Shown: positions 62,759 through 64,000 of the stretch, in pieces
Numbering within the stretch: the stretch's first letter is position 1
Layout of the letters: each line of letters opens with the position of its first letter
From: Kordiimonadales bacterium IMCC3096
GTDB lineage: Bacteria > Pseudomonadota > Alphaproteobacteria > Minwuiales > Minwuiaceae
Direction: 5' to 3'
Assembly (NCBI GenBank): GCA_016865035.1
Contig: CP018227.1
Span: forward strand, 3,940,115 to 4,004,114
Length of the DNA: 64,000 nt
Notes under the pieces: model-generated
What the model was told of the DNA's origin: nothing
The model's input: only the letters and a program-made list of their open reading frames with translations
The model's database searches: none
Translations under genes and position numbers: made by a program

Positions 62759-64000
62759 CAGGCTCGTGCCTCCTGATGGCCATGGCGTGTACCGGCAATG
62801 ACCAGCGTCGCGATCAGAATGAACATGCAGATCCACCATCCCAGCCAGATCGAGTGTGCGGCGCCAAAGGCACCAAGACCCATGGCGATCAGTGCGGTCA
62901 CGGTCGCGCGCTGTCGGTTGGGCAGATGCAGGGCCGCCAGGTGCAGCGCGGCGATCATCATCACCGCGGCCAGTGCGCCAAGAAGCCCGATATCCTGCCA
63001 GATCTGCGCGAAGATCGAGTGCGGATGCCAGAGATGATCCATCTTGTAGTAGTCACCCGGCCCCGAGTAGGTCGCGTTCAGCCGCTCGAACTCCAGGCCG
63101 TGACCCAGAATCGGGTGATTGCGCACCGTATCGACCACCGCAGTCCAGATCTCGAACCGTTCAAGCAACTTGTACTCAAGCAGACTGGATCCATCCAGGC
63201 TGGCCAGCAGCGCCGCGTTGATCGCCGGGAAGGCCAGCGGCGACAGCAGCATGAAACCTGCCGTCACGCAGAACATCACCAGCACACCGGCCTGCCGCGT
63301 CAGATGGCAGAACACATAGACAAGTATGCCGATCACACCGATCAGCTGAGAGGTCTCGCTGATGGTCATGAAGGACAGGATCAGGACCAGCAACAGGGCG
63401 AGGGGGAACTTCCAGCCGGGGCGCGTGATCGCGACCAGCGTGGCAACCGACAGGGTCATCACGACCCAGAAATCGTTGAACCGCGCCATGAACAGGTCCG
63501 GTGTCAGTGCCCAGGCCGTTGCGAGCAGCCCGTCCGGTGTTTCGAGATTGCGCGAGAAGACGGTCCTGATCCGCAGCAGCAGGTGATCGCTGAGCAGGTC
63601 GAACAGGGCAATGGCGACACCGACGGCGATGCCCGCGACGAGTGCCCTGACGATCAGCCTGCGCGCACCGGGCAGTGCCGCGGCCAGCAGAACAAGGGGG
63701 ATGCCGGGCACGACGGCCATGGCGCTTCGGATCGCAAGTTCCTGCATCCGGTCCGACTGTTCAGGCAGTGCCGACCAGAGCGGGCTCAGCAGGCCGAGCA
63801 CCATGATGGCCACCAGTCCGCCAAGCCCCAGCCAGACGGCCCTGTGGGAGAAGGCATTGGCCACCGCACCACGATGCTTGAGCAGCCATGGCAGGGACAG
63901 GACAGCCGCACCACCGGCGAGCCAGGCGATGCCGCGGTCGGCCACGAACGCCAGCCAGGGGATCAGGAAGGCCGAGAGGCCGAGGCCCGTCAGGGCGAGG
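62758..64000 (-). CDS. O-antigen ligase/polymerase-like membrane protein, 5'-truncated by window edge
   Basis: At least 413 residues, with about ten hydrophobic segments. The periplasmic loop ILGHGLEFERLN...HLWHPHSIFAQIWQDIG contains the HxHSxF-type motif of Wzy_C/WaaL proteins (O-antigen ligases, polymerases). The last helices end near ILIATLVIAGTRHG. The reading frame runs open to base 64000 through a further hydrophobic stretch (LALTGLGLSAFLIPWLAF). The true start is outside, although a GTG at 63945 lies in frame. As the first gene of the operon inside the window it suggests glycan polymerisation or transfer to lipid A or another acceptor. Confidence 0.87.
   Translation of the reverse strand, partial: LALTGLGLSAFLIPWLAFVADRGIAWLAGGAAVLSLPWLLKHRGAVANAFSHRAVWLGLGGLVAIMVLGLLSPLWSALPEQSDRMQELAIRSAMAVVPGIPLVLLAAALPGARRLIVRALVAGIAVGVAIALFDLLSDHLLLRIRTVFSRNLETPDGLLATAWALTPDLFMARFNDFWVVMTLSVATLVAITRPGWKFPLALLLVLILSFMTISETSQLIGVIGILVYVFCHLTRQAGVLVMFCVTAGFMLLSPLAFPAINAALLASLDGSSLLEYKLLERFEIWTAVVDTVRNHPILGHGLEFERLNATYSGPGDYYKMDHLWHPHSIFAQIWQDIGLLGALAAVMMIAALHLAALHLPNRQRATVTALIAMGLGAFGAAHSIWLGWWICMFILIATLVIAGTRHGHQEARA

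Overview
The window is dense, high-GC DNA from an alphaproteobacterium, most plausibly of the Rhodospirillales. This rests on sequence traits rather than a database match. They are a glnB-glnA pair behind a sigma-54-like promoter, a petABC bc1 operon, sdhE coupled to mfd, a dac-tmk-holB-metG-tatD run, and REP-like palindromes of the CCCGGG type. Nearly all the DNA is coding and many neighbours overlap by 1 to 15 bases. No tRNA, rRNA or CRISPR array was seen.

Layout, 1-27 kb: a type III polyketide synthase cut by the left edge; a DUF502 membrane protein; recG facing sdhE-mfd; a FrnE-like DsbA protein; an SDR; a single-domain response regulator behind a possible sigma-54 promoter; msrB; a GDP-fucose block (gmd, fcl, family-2 glycosyltransferase); glnB-glnA; a conserved unknown with a His-rich motif; an overlapping pair of unknown helical proteins; then a cell-wall and housekeeping run (MltB-like transglycosylase, RlpA, D,D-carboxypeptidase, tmk, holB, metG, tatD, MBL hydrolase).

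27-53 kb: an aldo/keto reductase; a compact operon joining a salicylyl-CoA-hydroxylase-like flavoprotein, a benzoate-CoA-ligase-like enzyme and a TfdA/TauD dioxygenase; an HI0933-type flavoprotein; an SDR lacking its catalytic Tyr; a YqaA/DedA protein; DinB; an acyl-CoA synthetase; a large MscS channel; dapB with a class V aminotransferase; a TPR lipoprotein-like secreted protein; lepA; hemF and trmL; petABC closed by a strong terminator; a polytopic membrane protein; and a purine and methylthioadenosine salvage set (mtnP, apt) followed by a VOC protein.

52.7-55.7 kb is a scar region. A LysE-family gene is reduced to its first 36 codons, and a GFA-family gene is split by an intact 1.29-kb IS3-family element with a 3-base target duplication. 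Removing the element and one duplicate copy restores the GFA reading frame exactly. A GlxA-type regulator is divergent from the broken gene. Then come an enoyl-CoA hydratase, a membrane histidine kinase and a small unknown protein.

58.7-64 kb, on the minus strand, is a tightly overlapping surface-glycan operon read in the order O-antigen-ligase-like polymerase/ligase (cut by the right edge), a CBS-pair/DegT aminotransferase fusion, an HpcH/HpaI aldolase and an AsnB-type amidotransferase. This is the most promising candidate for an undescribed pathway. It looks like a route to an unusual amino- or amide-modified sugar, or a carboxy-unit decoration, with nucleotide sensing built into the aminotransferase.
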